The position numbers and the translations under genes were made by a program. Positions 47,871-57,754 of a DNA stretch of 64,000 bases are shown one piece after another (the stretch's first letter is position 1; each line of letters opens with the position of its first letter). Source of the DNA: Medicago truncatula (taxonomy: Eukaryota; Streptophyta; Magnoliopsida; Fabales; Fabaceae); assembly GCF_003473485.1 (NCBI RefSeq), contig NC_053042.1, forward strand, positions 55,763,762 through 55,827,761, in the 5' to 3' direction. The notes below the pieces were generated by a model that searched no databases, had not been told where the DNA came from, and was given only the letters and a program-made list of their open reading frames with translations.

Positions 47871-49811
47871 ATGGTAGTTTCTTCTTGCTCTTTAACCTGG
47901 ACTTCATCCTACTTATCCCATAAGGTGTGTTCATGATATATTTTGTTTTCTTCATTGCATTCACACTATGTTCTTTATACATAAACAGCTCATGTGAACT
48001 GTTTCAGCTAAACTTGCCACATTCAAATCATTTGCTTCGGAATACTACAACTTCATCTTCTAACAATGTCTCTTGTGCAATGGAAACAACTTCCAGTACA
48101 GAAAGTAAGAGCTTAATCTGTGCTTAAAATAACTACTATCAAGTTTACATTGACTTTACAATGAGCATGTCAGTGTTTGTGCTAATCAAGAATCAACACT
48201 TATCAGAAGTAATCTACCTTTATCAAAGCTTGATCTGAGTTTTCTTTTTATTTATTATTAGGACACTGCCAGAGAAGACCACTTCTGTTGGGTATAGGAG
48301 CATTAACAGCAAATTTGCTACCAGCAAATTCACTCTTAGCTGAAGGTATTCATAATAACATCTTTGTTTGGATATGTAAAGAGGAGTCACAATCTTCTGA
48401 AATTTTGAAATTCAATTAGTCCTTATTTTGTAGAAATACCAGACAGATACCGATCTTTTGTCGACTATGAAGATGGATATTCTTACATTTATCCCTCAGA
48501 TTGGAAGGTAAAATTCATCATATTGGTTCACAAAATGTTATTCCGTTGTTTTCATATTAACTATCACATTTGAAATATTTGTCCACCTCATCATCTCTCA
48601 TTTTAAAATATCAATGAAGCATTGATTAAGTTTTTTCACAAATATACATTTATTTATTGTATCTCAGCTTAGTTATATATTCGCGTAACTATATTAATAA
48701 GGGTGCTTCAGTATATTGCGTTGATTTTATCACATGAATTAGTACACTCAATGATCTTTGTAAGTGTTTGTGTAATGTTGATCAAAACTTAAGATAAGAC
48801 AGAGGAATTAGTTTCAACAACCAAATAATTTTCTACAAGTTTGTCACTTGTCTGGGTGATCTTTTCCCTAGGAATTTGACTTCAGGGCACACGATTCTGC
48901 ATTCAAAGACAGATATTTACAGTTACAAAATGTAAGGGTGAGATTCATACCAACTGAGAAGAAAGATATCAGAGATTTGGGTCCAATGGAAGAGGTGATT
49001 ATGATTTAGATTCTGTCTTAATGTTATGGAGTCTAATTTATAGTTATACACTTAGCCAGTTTGCGTCTTAATCAGGTTATAACTGATTTGGTGAAACATA
49101 GATATACTGCACCAAACCAAAGACCAACAATATATGACATGCAAGAGGTTTCTCATTTCATTTCTTCTCCAATTTGTTTTTTTCAAAAGAATATTGTAGG
49201 TTTTGATGGCCAATGCATATTGACAAACAATCATTTCTGAATTCTGAATGCAGCGGACGATAGATGGAAAACATTATTATACAATGGAATATGTACTTAC
49301 ATCACGAAATTACGCTAGTGCCTCCTTTACAACACTTGCCATAGGAAATGGTAAGTAGTCTACCATCTCAAATCTCAGTGTGATATCCAATAAATGTTCT
49401 CTCAAAGAAAAGCTAACTCAATATATACTTCTCTGTCCTGTTAGATAATACAACAAGAATCTTCATATAGAAAAATGATTATAAGTGACACAGGTAGAAA
49501 ATTAACAAAGAATGTGCAACCCAGATAGAGAGACAACATTGAGAAGACTAATTATTCAAATGAAGCCAATTTCTTCGAAATTACACGACTTCAGTGTCAT
49601 AAAAACAGATTATACTGTTAATATACAGAAGTTCAACTGCATGAGTTTTCAATGCAATCAAAGGCTCCTTATGTAAACTAATAAGTAATAACATTCATTC
49701 TGTACAGGAAGATACTACACATTAATTGTGGGAGCCAATGAAAGACGATGGAAAAAAGTACGAGATCAGCTTAAAGTGGTAGCAGACTCCTTTAGGCTCC
49801 TTGACATCTGA
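47871..49811 (+). CDS. PPL1: PsbP-like thylakoid lumen protein (PPL1 type)
   Basis: Eight exons: 47871-47926, 47989-48104, 48262-48345, 48434-48507, 48872-48994, 49076-49147, 49254-49350 and 49708-49811. They total 242 codons including the stop. The Ser-rich N-terminus fits a chloroplast transit peptide. QRRPLLLGIGALTANLLPA, then LLAEE, is a twin-arginine thylakoid signal with a cleavage site, predicting lumenal delivery by the Tat route. The PsbP fold follows (YSYIYPSDWKEF, TAPNQRPTIYD, GRYYTLIVGANERRWKK). PPL1 in Arabidopsis assists photosystem II repair under strong light. The first exon is the weak point. The strong donor AAG/GTGTGT gives a stop, so GT/GTGTTC two bases later is used to keep frame, leaving a 62-bp intron. 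Starting at 47933 without that intron is an alternative but gives a poor transit peptide. Confidence 0.85.
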
Positions 49812-50618
49812 AATGTTACATGACAATGCAAGACATGTTCCAATTTTTCCTTACACGTCAAGATTGAAATATATGTAAATTTTTGCAAGTGAATGATATC
49901 ATCTTCATCTATATCATACAAATACAAAAGCTCAGTTTCTGTATTGCATACAGAGGCCATCCACTTTGACACATACATTGCATGTGAATATGATAAACTT
50001 TATAAATCACTGAGAATTACAGAAGGATGTAGGTTGCCATCAAAAAGTTTTTAGTTTATAAAAAAACGCTATAAAATCATGAGAAATTTTTTGTGCCAAA
50101 CAGATCTATTTTAAAGAAATGAACTTATACCCTATTTAAGATATCTGATATATGCTCATGAATAGGCCTTGCCAAACAGATTATATAACAAGGCACTAAA
50201 CTGTCTCACTCACTGCTACCTTCAAAGTCACATAACCATCACCACTTAAGAGGTGAAGAAAATTGTAATGAATATAATTTTTTTTCCTTTCTTTCTTGAT
50301 GATACTAATCCAATTTCAATTGTGAAAGCCAAGACGACCAAGACACCAAATCCAAACAGACACAAAATACATGGAAGTTAAGGGCAATATAACTAACAAG
50401 TACTATACCACATGCTATCATTGGTTTTATACCTCATTTCACCTGAAAGATAGTTGTGGCCATGAGGGTAATGAATAGATAGAAAACTTGAGATGACAAT
50501 TGCAGTAATAGTAATATAAAATGGAAAGAGATTAATCATAGTCCTTCATTTGATAACATGAAAGTTATACTCTAGTTATTTCATCAAGCAAAATAAAAAT
50601 AAAAAATGCATTGTTCTG
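49812..50618. other. Convergent 3' regions of PPL1 and mTERF genes
   Basis: The two genes point at each other, so this interval holds both 3' untranslated regions and terminators. A possible decayed MITE with CCAAACAGAT-type motifs lies near 50100-50200. No coding sequence recognised. Confidence 0.5.
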
Positions 50619-52124
50619 CTAAAGAGAAACAGTTCTTCTGTATAGCATTTCATCATCACTCTCCTCTTCCTCATCTGAAACTATGTCATTCCCGGGTAGC
50701 TCTAATTTCCCACCAATACAGAATGAAGGACCTATACTTTCGGTTTCGATATAATTGCCCTGCAATCTCTCTTCAAATCTCTGGTCACTACAATTCAGCA
50801 TCCAATTCAATGAACATTTTATCCCCTTGGTCTTGAGCCTCTGGTATCTAGGTTTAATCCTAGATTCCAAACTATAAGTGAAGTATTCTGGAAACTCCAC
50901 AAGCTCTTTTACAGGTCTCCCCATCTCACTTTTGAAGAAGTAATAACTGTTCTTCATGAGCTCAACTCGCAGCGCAACCAATTGAGGACACTTGATCACC
51001 ATACTAGCCACATCCTGCGACGGTATTGCCCTACCAAGTAAAAACTCAACCGGTTTCATAATCACATTTTGATGAAGACTAACCACCTGTGGCATCTTCT
51101 CCACCACCCTCGCAAACCCTTCCGGATCAATCTTAAGCTTCAAACTGAAAAAATATTGCTGCGAAGACAATTTCGCCTTAAGAGGCAACCCAATAATCAG
51201 TGGATACTGAGCAATAACCGATGGCAAATATTCCTTCCTCAAACCAAAACTAATCAAACAATCAACATTAGGTTTCACAGTCTCTTCAAGATCATAACCA
51301 AGTAAATAAGCTCTTTTCTCCAACATCCTAGCTAGAATCCTCTTAGGCAACCCTAAATTAACCAAGTAATCAACAAGAGGCTTTATCATAGTACCAACTC
51401 TCATCCCTAAAAAATAAGGATATTGTGTAACCATAGGACCAATATCCCTTGGATTAACACCAATACTAACAAGATAAGCCACTGAAGTACTCATAGTACC
51501 TTCAAGCTTAAACCCTAAAAGTTCAGGATATTTTTGCAAGACAAACCCAATATCATCTTTCTCTACATCAAGTCCTCTAAGAAACTTAATAACAGGAGCA
51601 AGCTCAACAATAACACTAGCATGCAAAACCTGTGGATAATTCTTAATAAATTCACCAAGTTTAGACCTAGAAATCCCAATTTTTTCTAAATACCCTAAAA
51701 CAGGAATCATGTTTTTTCTAACACTACAACCCAAAATCAAAGGATACTGATTTATATCATCAATCGTTAACCCTAATTTCTGAATAAACTCAACACGTTC
51801 CCTCATGACTTCAACGGTTGAAGGAAGCTCCAAATCCTGCAATTCATCAGGAATAATTCCCAAACCCTTGAGATAATCGAAGATGATGACCCGCGAAACG
51901 AGTTTCTCTTTGCGGCCTTGAATCACACCCCATGTAACAGTAGGCATCTCGTATTCCGGAAATTTGGAATCTTGGGTTCCATAGAGATTGAATAGTAAAA
52001 CCCTAAAATTGTTTGAAATTTGGGGATTTGGAAGTGGATTTGGATTTAATTGGTGAGAAATTAGCTTGGAAACATTAACATTGCGTGATGAAAGTATATT
52101 GAGGAATTTTCTTCTTGTGAACAT
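50619..52124 (-). CDS. mTERF protein, BSM/RUG2 (mTERF4) type
   Basis: Single-exon gene of 501 aa, starting at the only suitable ATG. The N-terminus (MFTRRKFLNILSSRN) is Arg/Ser-rich with few acidic residues, as in an organelle targeting peptide. MPTVTWGVIQGRKEKLVSRV leads into a tandem array of about ten mTERF helical repeats with the IGI...YP.LLG rhythm (GLTIDDINQYPLILGCSV, VEKDDIGFVLQKYPELLGF). The tail has SLNWMLNCSDQRFEERL and an acidic end (SDEEEESDDE). These match Arabidopsis BSM/RUG2 (At4g02990), a plastid and mitochondrial protein needed for organelle gene expression and plastid intron splicing. It is intronless, as expected for the family. It has no obvious place in the chromosome 3 microsyntenic block. 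Confidence 0.92.
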   Translation of the reverse strand: MFTRRKFLNILSSRNVNVSKLISHQLNPNPLPNPQISNNFRVLLFNLYGTQDSKFPEYEMPTVTWGVIQGRKEKLVSRVIIFDYLKGLGIIPDELQDLELPSTVEVMRERVEFIQKLGLTIDDINQYPLILGCSVRKNMIPVLGYLEKIGISRSKLGEFIKNYPQVLHASVIVELAPVIKFLRGLDVEKDDIGFVLQKYPELLGFKLEGTMSTSVAYLVSIGVNPRDIGPMVTQYPYFLGMRVGTMIKPLVDYLVNLGLPKRILARMLEKRAYLLGYDLEETVKPNVDCLISFGLRKEYLPSVIAQYPLIIGLPLKAKLSSQQYFFSLKLKIDPEGFARVVEKMPQVVSLHQNVIMKPVEFLLGRAIPSQDVASMVIKCPQLVALRVELMKNSYYFFKSEMGRPVKELVEFPEYFTYSLESRIKPRYQRLKTKGIKCSLNWMLNCSDQRFEERLQGNYIETESIGPSFCIGGKLELPGNDIVSDEEEESDDEMLYRRTVSL

Positions 52125-52299
52125 TGATTTGACAGTGGAAGTGAAGCACTGAGTGCAGAAATATGGAGTGTGATGAAAATGAAGAAGGTGACTTCAAGTG
52201 TGAAGAAAACAGTGTTCCTAAAGAAATTTTGAGGTTTCAAAAGAGTAATGAATTAAGCATAATTCACCACCGGTTGTGCAGCACGGGCATAATAGAGTG
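52125..52299. promoter_or_regulatory. mTERF upstream region
   Basis: Short interval right of the mTERF start that should contain its leader and core promoter. It is bounded by a retroelement relic within 180 bp. No specific element is claimed. Confidence 0.4.
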
Positions 52300-52803
52300 T
52301 GAGTTTGGGAGAAACCGACAAAGACGTGGTTGAAGTGTAATGTGGACGTTGTGTTCCATGACCGTAATCATCTTATATCTTTTGCATGTTGTGTTAGAGA
52401 CTCCTGTGGACAATTTATTCAGGCTCAAACGAAATGGCAGCGGGCAAATATGATCATTTTGGAGGGGGATGCAGTAGCCTTACTCGAGGTCCTTCACTTT
52501 GCTGATGCTAACAGATGGGATGGGTTGTCTTTGAGTGTGATTCATCTACTCTAGTACAAGCTCTATTGTCTCCGGACCATGGTGATTCGGAATTCTATGT
52601 TATTGTTTCTAGTATTAGTTATCAGTTATCTTTACATTCTAACTTCAAGGTAAAGTTTGTTATGAGACAAACAAACATAGTTGTTCATACTTTAGATAGG
52701 GCGACATGTTCTTGGACTAGTCACCGTATTTTTAATTCTTATCCTTTTGAGTTTGATTGTTTTTTTTATTGGGTACTTCTTTTTGCATCTGTTTTTTTTT
52801 ATT
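52300..52803 (+). pseudogene. RNase H-like (RVT_3) non-LTR retroelement relic
   Basis: WLKCNVDVVFHDRNHLISFA, CCVRDSCGQF, EGDAVALLEVL and, in another frame from about 52518, VVFECDSSTLVQALLS, FVMRQTNIVVHTLDRATCSW are the ordered blocks of a plant RVT_3 RNase H domain. The catalytic D, E and D blocks are recognisable. One frameshift near 52520 separates the halves. No reverse transcriptase lies upstream, so this is a truncated LINE 3' end or a retroposed RVT_3 domain. Confidence 0.78.
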
Positions 52804-52975
52804 AAATTATTTTCATAATTAGGCATGATAAGATAGTGAAATTCCACATTAAATAGATGTAATGTAAGTTCGGATTTTCCTCAAACTAAGTTAAAGATAT
52901 GGGACGAAGCTAGCAAAAAAATTACGCAAGGGTCAACTATGAAGAAAAAAATAAATATTTTCACATAGGAAATTA

Positions 52976-53168
52976 AAGGGTGAAATATATTTTTAGTTCC
53001 ACAAGTGATCATTTTGTAGGTTTAGTCCTTCCGAAAAAATTATTCAATTTTTTCGTCTTGCATTTATGCTCTATAACAAAAAATTAAGGACTAAAATTAA
53101 ACAAAAATATTTAAAACTTAGCTTAATAATCACAAGTGTTGTAGAGACTAAAAACAAATTTAACCAAT
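52976..53168. mobile_element. Small degenerate MITE
   Basis: About 190 bp. GGGTGAAATATATTTTTAGT and CACAAGTGAT at the left are mirrored by ATCACAAGTG and GACTAAAAACAAATTTAACC at the right. The GGTTAAAT...TTTTTAGTC termini are of a type common in legumes. No clear target duplication. Confidence 0.65.
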
Positions 53169-55062
53169 ATATGAAAACACTATTATTCAAAATTAGTTCA
53201 TTATTTGTGCAGGAATTGACATTTCGTCTTTGAGACACATTTCGTCTTTGATATATAATGATTTTATGTTATATTTTATTACAAGAATCAACATTATTGA
53301 GATTTACATTGATTCTTTTGATGTTCCAACATACTTCATCTGCAACATTGTTCTTTACAAGTTTCATGTTTTTGGGAGACGCCATGATCAGCCGCATTGT
53401 AGATTTCGTGGACTTATTCGTGTCTGGTCTTTAGCTGCCACATTATCCCTCTATTGCAATAGATTATATGTTGTGGAAGTTTTGGTTGTGAGCTCCAGTT
53501 GAGTTTCATTCTTTTATCGAGATGGTTTATTAACGTAGGATTTTGCGGTTATGTTGGGATTTAAACACTGTTCAAATCAAGATTTGCTTTTGGGTTGTCG
53601 TTGTCATAATAATTTAGATTTTACTTATGAATTTTATATTGATTTTGGGAGGATACGAAAGTTTTATGATTTTCAAATTATGTATCTTCTATGAATAGAA
53701 GAACTCCTTTGTGGAAGATCGAATTCGAGCAAGAAGATGAACAATTAAAATTTAAATGATAATGATAATATATATATATATCCCCTGAAAAATAGAATTG
53801 GTTACAAGGTGTAAAAGTAATTAAAAAAATTGGATTGTGCGGCGTGGCTTATTATGATTGATGTATTGGAAGAGTATCTTAGAACGAGTGACTTTAGCAT
53901 TTTTATAATTTCTAAATTAACAATAGTTATTTAAAAAAGTTGGACAAAATACGTTTTAAGAAGCCAATTTTATTCATAATTGACTTTTTACTAAACAAAT
54001 TAATAATGTCTTTTCCAATATAAACAAATAGGTTGTATGTATTTAATTTGTTTATGATTATTTTCATGATAATTTTTATTGTTGAAATAGTTTTCTCTAG
54101 TTGTTATTGAGATCGAAAGTATCAAACCAATACAAATAAATTTATCAATTATGTAATACATTATTTACACATGTAAGCGCAGTAACAATGCGAGATAGGG
54201 CTCATTCAGCGAGTGCAAGGTCTTATAGACACTATTTCCAATTTACATGTTGTCACAAGAATGAAATGAATTAGTTCATTCAATTAGAATGCAACATGGG
54301 GCTCATTCATTTAGTGTATGATCATGGGAGAAACTCTTACTTGATCACAAGACCAACACCTCACATTTAGACACACACACAAGAAGTTAAAAAAATTAAA
54401 AAGAAAATGATTAAAGGGATATTGATTAATGTGACTATTTTATTTATCTTTTATTTTTTTTGATTTACGTGTGTGTGCTTAAATTTTGTGTCTAAATATT
54501 TGTGCCTATACAAGACTTTCTCTCATATAGGTATCCCTGCCATCACAAGAATAAAATGATTAAAAAAAAACGCAATTGCAAGCCACAAGTACAATCTGAC
54601 TCATCTTTAACGCCCTTTTTTATTTCCTGATATTAATTAAAATTTAAAAATAATTATATTCATGGAGAATGTACAACACAAGGAGAAAGACTAATCGACC
54701 CAACTTTCAATAAGTCTTTTTTTTTTAAAGAAAAAACAAGGTTAATTTATTTCATTCCATTTAAAATTAACGGATACAAAATAGACGGTACAATTTTGCC
54801 TCCAGAAATGACAAATGTATCAGTTTAATCTCATTGAGTTTAACAAACTTTGATCCTTTCATATGCTCAAATAAGAATGCGCAACTTAAAAAAAGAATAA
54901 ATGGTATTCAAAATTTACTAACAATTTAATCTGAGTTTAATAAACTTTTTTTTAATAATCATAAATATTAATTTATCATTTTATAAAAAAGAATAAAAAA
55001 ATATTAAAAATTTCTCGATTTGCTGTTTTTTTTTTTCAACCCCAAAACCCTCTATTTAAACA
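53169..55062. other. Intergenic with scattered repeats
   Basis: No gene recognised. A plus-strand open stretch at 53230-53502 has no family resemblance. A TA run lies near 53769. A small repeat at 54366-54512 is listed separately. Confidence 0.5.
54366..54512. repeat. MITE-like repeat, inverted relative to 56118-56255
   Basis: Ends ATTTAGACACACACACAAG and, inverted, TTTTGTGTCTAAAT enclose AAAAAGAAAATGATTAAAGG and ATTTTATTTATCTTTTA. A second copy runs the other way at 56118-56255 (TTTAGACACACACATAAAT, then ATAAATAAAATAGAC). They are two members of one small family in opposite orientation. Confidence 0.65.
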
Positions 55063-55740
55063 TGGCAACGGGGCGGATCGGGGGCGGATTTAAGCATCCC
55101 TGCCCCCCCCCCCCGTCTTCCATGCACCCGCCTCCATCTTCAAACCATATCAGGGGTAAAAATTGAACACCCAACCCCGGCCCCAATGGGGACAGTCTCC
55201 TGGCCCCGCCCTCACCCACGAAAACTCTATTTTTTATAAAATATTTAAAAAATGCATATTTTTTCATAGCAACAAAAAATAATAATTATATTAAGGAGAA
55301 TGTTAACAAGTGCCCCCGGAGCATTGGTTAAGCAGCTAAAAGAGAAAAGATTTTATTAAAAAGTGGTGTAATAGTTAGTTAGTAAAAGTAACCGTTTATG
55401 TTTCAAAGACAATTTTTCTACCTATGGATTCCTTAACCAGTACCCCGGGGCACTAGTTAACAAGACTTTATATTAATAATTAAATATCTCATAAACTTTT
55501 TTCAAAAAAGGAAAATAATTATAATAAATATATTTCTAAAGAGTAATAATATATTAAAATAGGTTGGCCCTTATAGAGTTAAGATTAAAAAATTTATAAA
55601 GTAAATTTCAAAAAGCGGGTGCGGGGCGGGTGTAAGCATCCCCCTCCCCCATACTAAAAATTCAATTAAATCGACTTTTCCTCGTTAAATTCGGAGCGGG
55701 GCGGTTGGGTCTGGTGGGGGCAGGTTTTGTTTTCATGTCT
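55063..55740. mobile_element. GC-rich-ended inverted-repeat element
   Basis: The left end ACATGGCAACGGGGCGGATC, followed by GGGGGCGG and TTTAAGCATCCCTGCCCC, has counterparts at the right: GCGGGTGTAAGCATCCCC, then GGGGCAGG and TTTTCATGT. The G/C-run ends in otherwise AT-rich DNA recall a common legume repeat family. A smaller MITE is nested inside. The boundaries are approximate. Confidence 0.55.
55296..55466. mobile_element. Nested 170-bp MITE
   Basis: AGAATGTTAACAAGTGCCCC and AGCATTGGTTAAG at the left are mirrored by CTTAACCAGTACCCCGGGGC and ACTAGTTAACAAGACT at the right. It lies inside the GC-rich element. A fragment of the family is at about 9690. Confidence 0.75.
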
Positions 55741-55846
55741 ACCTCTATTCCCCTCCGTTCCAAACTCCCAAGGTACCAATGTCTTTGGGACAAATAAAAT
55801 ATAAAACCAAAGATTAAGAATGAAAGGAGTGGTATAATATAAATTA

Positions 55847-55992
55847 CCCCCTCAGGTCACTATTATAAGCAAAAGTTCACTTTTTATATTCATTCAATAA
55901 ATGATGTATGTGGTCTATATAGAAACCACATACATCATTTATTAGATGAACCTAAAAAGTCAACTTTTACTTATAATAGTGACTGAAGGGAC
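55847..55992. mobile_element. Stowaway-like MITE (Tc1/mariner type)
   Basis: 146 bp that folds almost completely: the left CCCTCAGGTCACTATTATAA is complemented by TTATAATAGTGACTGAAGGG. TA flanks both ends (55845-55846 and 55993-55994), the Tc1/mariner target duplication. The centre TGTATGTGGT, then ACCACATACA, is a near-perfect hairpin. Confidence 0.92.
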
Positions 55993-56117
55993 TACACTTT
56001 TTACCCAAAGTCATGACTCGTGAGCTAACACTTGAAGAAGCGTTAATATCTAAAAACAAATTAGATGTGACGGTGAAATATACTTAATGCATTACATGTC
56101 ATTCATGCATCGAAGAG

Positions 56118-56255
56118 ATAGTTTTACATAAACACAAATATTTAGGCATAAAATTTAGACACACACATAAATAAAAAATTTAAAAGATAAATAAAATAGA
56201 CAAATCAACTAATATCACTTTAATCCTTTTCTTTTTAATTTTTTTAATTTCAAGC
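56118..56255. repeat. Second copy of the MITE-like repeat at 54366
   Basis: Reverse orientation relative to 54366-54512, sharing TTTAGACACACACATAAAT, AAAAGATAAATAAAATAGAC and CTTTAATCCTTTTC. The outer end is diverged or truncated. Confidence 0.6.
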
Positions 56256-56308
56256 TAGGATATAGCAGTGCGATTCCCTTAGCTTACGTTAGTATGTTAT
56301 TTTTAAAT

Positions 56309-57047
56309 GAGAAATGATAAATAGACACACAATTTTAGACACATATACAACACCATGGGTAAAACAGTAATTTTAGTGTGAACTAGAGGGGTAATTTGGT
56401 AACACCACTCCCTTATTCTCATTTTCTATTTCTCCTTCTTCTCTTCCCGTCAGTCAATCTCTTCTTCTCTCTGGTATCTGCAATCACACTGCTTTTCACC
56501 ACCACCATCACCATCCTCGTCATCACCACCACCATCACCTTCCTCGTCAGTCACAACCGCCGCCGTCCTAACCATTCCTTCTCATCTTTTGTGTCGTCTT
56601 CCTCACCACCGCAACCACCATCAATCTATTCAGATCTGCTCTCCCTCACGCCGTCGCCGGTGAATCCTCTTCTCCCTCACACCGCCGACGACCTGTTCAT
56701 ATCACTAAAACCACACCGGTGACAACTTTTCCAAAAACAACACCTTCCGATAATCTTCTCTACGAACCTGTCAGTGACGATGTCGGTGGGATAACTTACG
56801 ACTGGATCGGAGACGACCGGAAATCCAGTACCTCATCGCCGGAACATTTCAATTGAGACCGGAGTGTTGCTGGAGAGAGCTTTGGATAAAGAAAACATGG
56901 TTTTGTGTAAAGGAAGGAGACGGTGGTTAAAGGCAAGGGAGAGAAGAAAAAGAAATTAAAAAAAAAAAAAAAAAGTATTAAGCAACAGTGAATATACGGA
57001 TGGTGTCGTATATGTGTCTCAACTTTTGTGTTTAGTTATCATTATTG
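56309..57047. mobile_element. MULE-like element with GC-richer interior
   Basis: 739 bp. The inverted ends include AGACACATATACAACACCAT at the left and ATGGTGTCGTATATGTGTCT at the right. The 9-bp duplication TTTTTAAAT is exact at 56300-56308 and 57048-57056. The interior is notably richer in C and G, with CACCACCACC and GCCGCCGTCC runs and a 108-codon open frame with a hydrophobic start and Pro/Ser-rich tail. It could be a captured host gene fragment (Pack-MULE style), but no source gene is recognised. Confidence 0.9.
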
Positions 57048-57056
57048 TTTTTAAAT

Positions 57057-57754
57057 ATACTTTAGTATGTTAATATAAGTAGATAAGTTGAAAACAAAAT
57101 TGAAATTTAATAAACAATATAAATGTTTGTTTTCGGCAAAATACACGTGGAAATTTGACTCTATTACAAAAGACCCCACCTCCACTAACAAAAGAAAACT
57201 TGTGACTCTTGTAATTCAAGCATTGGATGGATGCCTCTAAACTATAGCTAATTATGTACAGAGGTTACAACAACAATTTTCACAAATTCAAAAAAATACA
57301 TTAATGAATAAGTTCGTGATTCCATCATCCAGACTCGAAAGACGTTGAGTGAAAAAGGAAGCCCTGTAAAAGAGTCACAAGAGCTGAACTTGTGTTGATA
57401 CCACCTTCCTGTCATTGTACAACAAATCAATAATATACCATGGGGACAATAGCGTTAGTCTAAAGTCTAAACTGTTGTCTCCAAAAGAATTCAGCATCCA
57501 CAACCCAAATCATCCTCAAACCGACCAAATTTCAAAATCCTATCTTTAAATCTACATTGTTCCTGCTACAGTATCCTCTTCCTATGCCTATCAATGCCGT
57601 GCGCCAACCCAAGCTTCATCATTCCCATACAAACCTCCACCTGACATTTAAAATTTTCATTGAGCGCAGCAATCACCAGTGATTCAACTCAAGCAGGACA
57701 TGAAACAATTCTCATGACCAATATTAGTCAATTACTCACATCTACACTCCCACT
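57057..57754. other. 3' flank of the ABCB gene
   Basis: Should contain the 3' untranslated region of the transporter that ends at 57755. No other gene or repeat recognised. Confidence 0.5.

Noticed and set aside
53230-53502. Plus-strand open frame of 90 codons
   Set aside because: No family resemblance and a biased hydrophobic composition; it lies in repeat-rich intergenic DNA.
56396-56722. 108-codon frame with a hydrophobic start, possible secreted protein
   Set aside because: It lies wholly inside a transposon with 9-bp duplications and is built of CAC/ATC repeats. Kept only as a possible captured fragment.
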